Below are positions 61,816 through 64,000 of a DNA stretch of 64,000 bases, piece after piece. Within the stretch, counting starts at the first letter, position 1; each line of letters opens with the position of its first letter. The notes beneath the pieces were generated by a model that did not search any database, was not told the origin of the DNA, and saw nothing but the letters and a program-made list of their open reading frames with translations. The stretch spans positions 1 through 64,000 of the forward strand of contig NZ_JACTVI010000004.1 of NCBI RefSeq assembly GCF_014495685.1. Direction: 5' to 3'. Both the position numbers and the translations under genes were made by a program. The DNA is from Streptomyces sp. TRM68367. GTDB lineage: Bacteria > Actinomycetota > Actinomycetes > Streptomycetales > Streptomycetaceae.

Positions 61816-64000
61816 GTGACCACGACAGCGCACGGCATCGGCGCGCAGGACGTGGCCGAGGCTCTCGGCCGGGCCGACTGCGGCGAGGTCGCCGACGACG
61901 CCGGACGCCGGGCCCAGTACGCCTCCGACGCCTCCAACTACCGGCAGGTACCGCTGGCGGTGGTGTTCCCGCGCGAGCGGCGGCACGTCCTCAACGCGCT
62001 CGCGGTGTGCCGCCGGCTGGGCGTGCCGGTCACCTCGCGCGGGGCGGGCACCAGCACCTCCGGGCAGGCCGTCGGTTCCGGCGTGGTGCTGGACTTCTCC
62101 CGGTACTTCAACCGGCTGCTCGCCGTGGATCCGCACGCCCGCACGGCGACCGTGCAGCCGGGCATCGTCCTGGACGATCTGCAGTCGGCCGCCGCCGGGC
62201 ACGGCCTGCGGTTCGGCGCGGACCCGTCCACGCACAGCCGCTGCACGCTCGGCGGCATGATCGGCAACAACGCCTGCGGCACCCACTCCGTGGCCTGGGG
62301 CCGTACGGCCGACAACGTGGTGGAACTCGACGTCGTCACCTACCGCGGCACGGTGCTCCGGCTCGGCGAGATGTCCGAGGCCGAGATCCACCGGGCCATG
62401 GCCGAGGGCGACGACCGCGCGCAGCTCATCGCGTCCCTGTACCGGCTGGCCCAGGACAATCTGGCGGTACTGCGCACCCGACTCGGCCGGTTTCCACGGC
62501 AGGTGTCGGGCTACTCGCTGGAACACCTGCTGCCGGAACGCCGCTTCGACCTCGCCCGTGCTCTCGTCGGCAGCGAGGGCACGCTGGCCGTCGTCCTCTC
62601 CGCCACCGTCCGCCTCATCTCGCCGCCTCCCGCGCGGGCGCTGGTCGTCCTCGGCTACCGTGACGCCTGCGCGGCGGCGGACGCGGTGCCCGCCCTCCTC
62701 AAGCACCGGCTCCTCGCACTGGAGGGGCTCGACCAGGCCCTGACCGACATCGTCACCCGGCCGGAGACCCGCGCGGCCATCGACACCCTGCCCGCCGCAC
62801 AGGCCTGGCTGTTCGCCGAACTGGGCGGCGATGCGGAGGAGTTGCCGAAGAGCGCGGCCGACCTGGCCGAGGCCGCCCGGCGCACCGCGGGCTTCACCGG
62901 CGCCGAGATCGTCACCGACGCCGCACGGGCCGGGCGGCTGTGGCGGATCCGCGAGGACGGGGCGGGCCTGGCCACCCGTCTGCCTGGGGGCACCTCCCGG
63001 CCGAAGGCTGGGGGAGGGTCGGAGGCCTGGCCGGGCTGGGAGGACGCGGCGGTGCCGCCCGACCAACTCGGCTCCTACCTCAGGCAGTTCATGGACCTGC
63101 TGCGCCGCCACGGCCTCCAGGGCGCCGTCTACGGCCACTTCGGCGAGGGCTGCCTGCACGTGCGCATCGACTTCGACTTCACCACCGGGCACGGCGCCGC
63201 CGTCTTCCGCGCCTTCGTCACCGACGCCGCCGAACTGGTGGCCGCGCACGGCGGTTCGCTGTCCGGCGAGCACGGCGACGGGCAGGCCCGCTCCGAGCTG
63301 CTGCCGCTGATGTACGGGCCGGAGGTCATCGCCCTGTTCGAGGCGTTCAAGAGCATCTGGGATCCGGACAACGGCCTCAACCCCGGCATGATCGTGCGCC
63401 CGCTGCCCGTCGACGGCAACCTCCGGGTCGACCCGCGCCGCACCCCGCTCCCCCTCACCACCGTGCTCCCCTTCCACGCCGACGACGGCGACTTCGCCAA
63501 GGCCACCCGCCGCTGCGTCGGGGTCGGCAAGTGCCGTACCGCCGCCCACCGCGGCGAAGTGATGTGCCCCAGCTACCGGGTTACCCTCGACGAGAAGGAC
63601 TCCACGCGCGGCCGGGCCCGCCTGCTGTACGAGATGACACAGGGCGAGGTGATCACCGACGGCTGGCGCTCCACGGAGGTCCGCGACGCCCTCGACCTGT
63701 GCCTGTCCTGCAAGGGGTGCAGCGTGGACTGCCCGGTCGGGGTGGACGTGGCCACGTACAAGTCGGAGTTCCTGTACCACCACTACAAGGGCCGTATCCG
63801 GCCCGCCTCGCACTACTGCATGGGCTGGCTGCCGCTGCTGTCCCGGGCGGTCGCCCGCAAGCCGCGGCTCGTCAACGCGGTGACGGCATCCCGGCTCGCC
63901 CCGCTCCTCAAGCGCCTGGGCGGCATCGCGCCGGAGCGCGAGGTGCCGCGCTTCTCGGACGAGACCTTCCTGGCCTGGTTCCGCAGACGCTCCCCGCAGG
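61816..64000 (+). CDS. FAD-linked oxidase with Fe-S domain, D-2-hydroxyglutarate dehydrogenase-like (3'-partial)
   Basis: At least 728 residues are encoded; the gene runs off the right edge. The N-terminal FAD_binding_4 domain is clear (RGAGTSTSGQAVGSG, CTLGGMIGNNACGTHS, LVGSEGTLAVV), then FAD-oxidase_C (HFGEGCLHVRIDFDF, SGEHGDGQ), then an Fe-S segment with CVGVGKC, VMCPSYR and CLSCKGCSVDCPVG. This layout matches YdiJ-type enzymes that oxidise D-2-hydroxyglutarate, the product of HglS nearby. GTG 61816 has GGAGGAG 8 nt upstream. A palindromic repeat is inserted in frame at 62983-63017. Confidence 0.88.
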   Translation, partial: MTTTAHGIGAQDVAEALGRADCGEVADDAGRRAQYASDASNYRQVPLAVVFPRERRHVLNALAVCRRLGVPVTSRGAGTSTSGQAVGSGVVLDFSRYFNRLLAVDPHARTATVQPGIVLDDLQSAAAGHGLRFGADPSTHSRCTLGGMIGNNACGTHSVAWGRTADNVVELDVVTYRGTVLRLGEMSEAEIHRAMAEGDDRAQLIASLYRLAQDNLAVLRTRLGRFPRQVSGYSLEHLLPERRFDLARALVGSEGTLAVVLSATVRLISPPPARALVVLGYRDACAAADAVPALLKHRLLALEGLDQALTDIVTRPETRAAIDTLPAAQAWLFAELGGDAEELPKSAADLAEAARRTAGFTGAEIVTDAARAGRLWRIREDGAGLATRLPGGTSRPKAGGGSEAWPGWEDAAVPPDQLGSYLRQFMDLLRRHGLQGAVYGHFGEGCLHVRIDFDFTTGHGAAVFRAFVTDAAELVAAHGGSLSGEHGDGQARSELLPLMYGPEVIALFEAFKSIWDPDNGLNPGMIVRPLPVDGNLRVDPRRTPLPLTTVLPFHADDGDFAKATRRCVGVGKCRTAAHRGEVMCPSYRVTLDEKDSTRGRARLLYEMTQGEVITDGWRSTEVRDALDLCLSCKGCSVDCPVGVDVATYKSEFLYHHYKGRIRPASHYCMGWLPLLSRAVARKPRLVNAVTASRLAPLLKRLGGIAPEREVPRFSDETFLAWFRRRSPQ
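62983..63017 (+). repeat. palindromic Streptomyces repeat inserted in frame in a coding sequence
   Basis: The 35-bp stretch beginning CCTGGGGGCACCTCCCGG and ending GGCTGGGGGAGG matches by memory a very common Streptomyces palindromic repeat usually found between genes. Here it adds about 12 residues (LPGGTSRPKAGGG) between LATR and SEAWPGW of the oxidase without shifting the frame. Confidence 0.65.

Overview
The window looks like a chromosomal segment of a Streptomyces or a close relative. GC is very high, coding is dense, codons prefer G/C at position three, and GTG starts are frequent. Two conservons (cvnA-D signalling operons), a FurA-KatG pair, an HrdD-type sigma factor and typical Streptomyces intergenic repeats point the same way. 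There is one tRNA gene, no rRNA and no CRISPR array. About seven genes are visibly broken. Some of these could be sequencing indels in GC-rich runs.

Region 1 (0.4-15.7 kb) is the standout. A deleted IS3-type transposase remnant abuts a catabolic supercluster. The minus strand carries ferredoxin, ferredoxin reductase, an acetoacetate-decarboxylase-fold protein, three homoprotocatechuate-type meta-cleavage genes (hpaE, hpaD, hpaG-like), a TetR regulator, an APC permease, and puuC and puuD homologues. The divergent plus strand carries a glutamine-synthetase-like amine ligase and a cytochrome P450. A palindrome, GTTTG-N4-CAAAC, recurs in front of four transcription units. The simplest reading is import of an aromatic or otherwise bulky amine, gamma-glutamylation, P450 oxidation, aldehyde oxidation, removal of glutamate and ring cleavage. 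A broken Rieske oxygenase and an alpha/beta hydrolase follow.

Region 2 (15.9-30.4 kb) starts with furA-katG. It continues with a decaying sugar or glycosyltransferase cluster (a fused epimerase-carbamoyltransferase relic, one intact and one frameshifted GT2) and a group of stress-type genes: SseB, GlsB, a 38-residue basic protein, a PAS-GAF-PP2C phosphatase, a broken EamA transporter, a group 2 sigma factor, DUF2267 and hemerythrin. A small protein with a putative amyloid-signalling motif follows, then a paired acyl-CoA dehydrogenase operon flanked by relics of an enoyl-CoA hydratase and another dehydrogenase.

Region 3 (30.5-42.8 kb) holds conservon A, a compact unusual biosynthetic operon (KS-ACP protein lacking an AT domain, free-standing adenylation enzyme, FAD oxidoreductase), a GAF-PAS protein, a TPR protein and tRNA-Pro(GGG).

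Region 4 (42.9-53.8 kb) has a transketolase N-half with a wrecked C-half, an XRE-cupin/GNAT/MmcQ operon with a clear operator palindrome, the threonine-to-glycine operon tdh-kbl-lysR, and conservon B with its own GAF protein.

Region 5 (53.8-64 kb) has an MBL-fold hydrolase, then genes that together fit pipecolate/lysine catabolism through 2-oxoadipate and D-2-hydroxyglutarate: a DAO-type oxidase, an ALDH7 dehydrogenase, a DUF1338 2-oxoadipate dioxygenase, two LysR regulators and a GlcD/Fe-S oxidase that runs off the right edge. The last gene carries an in-frame copy of a palindromic Streptomyces repeat.
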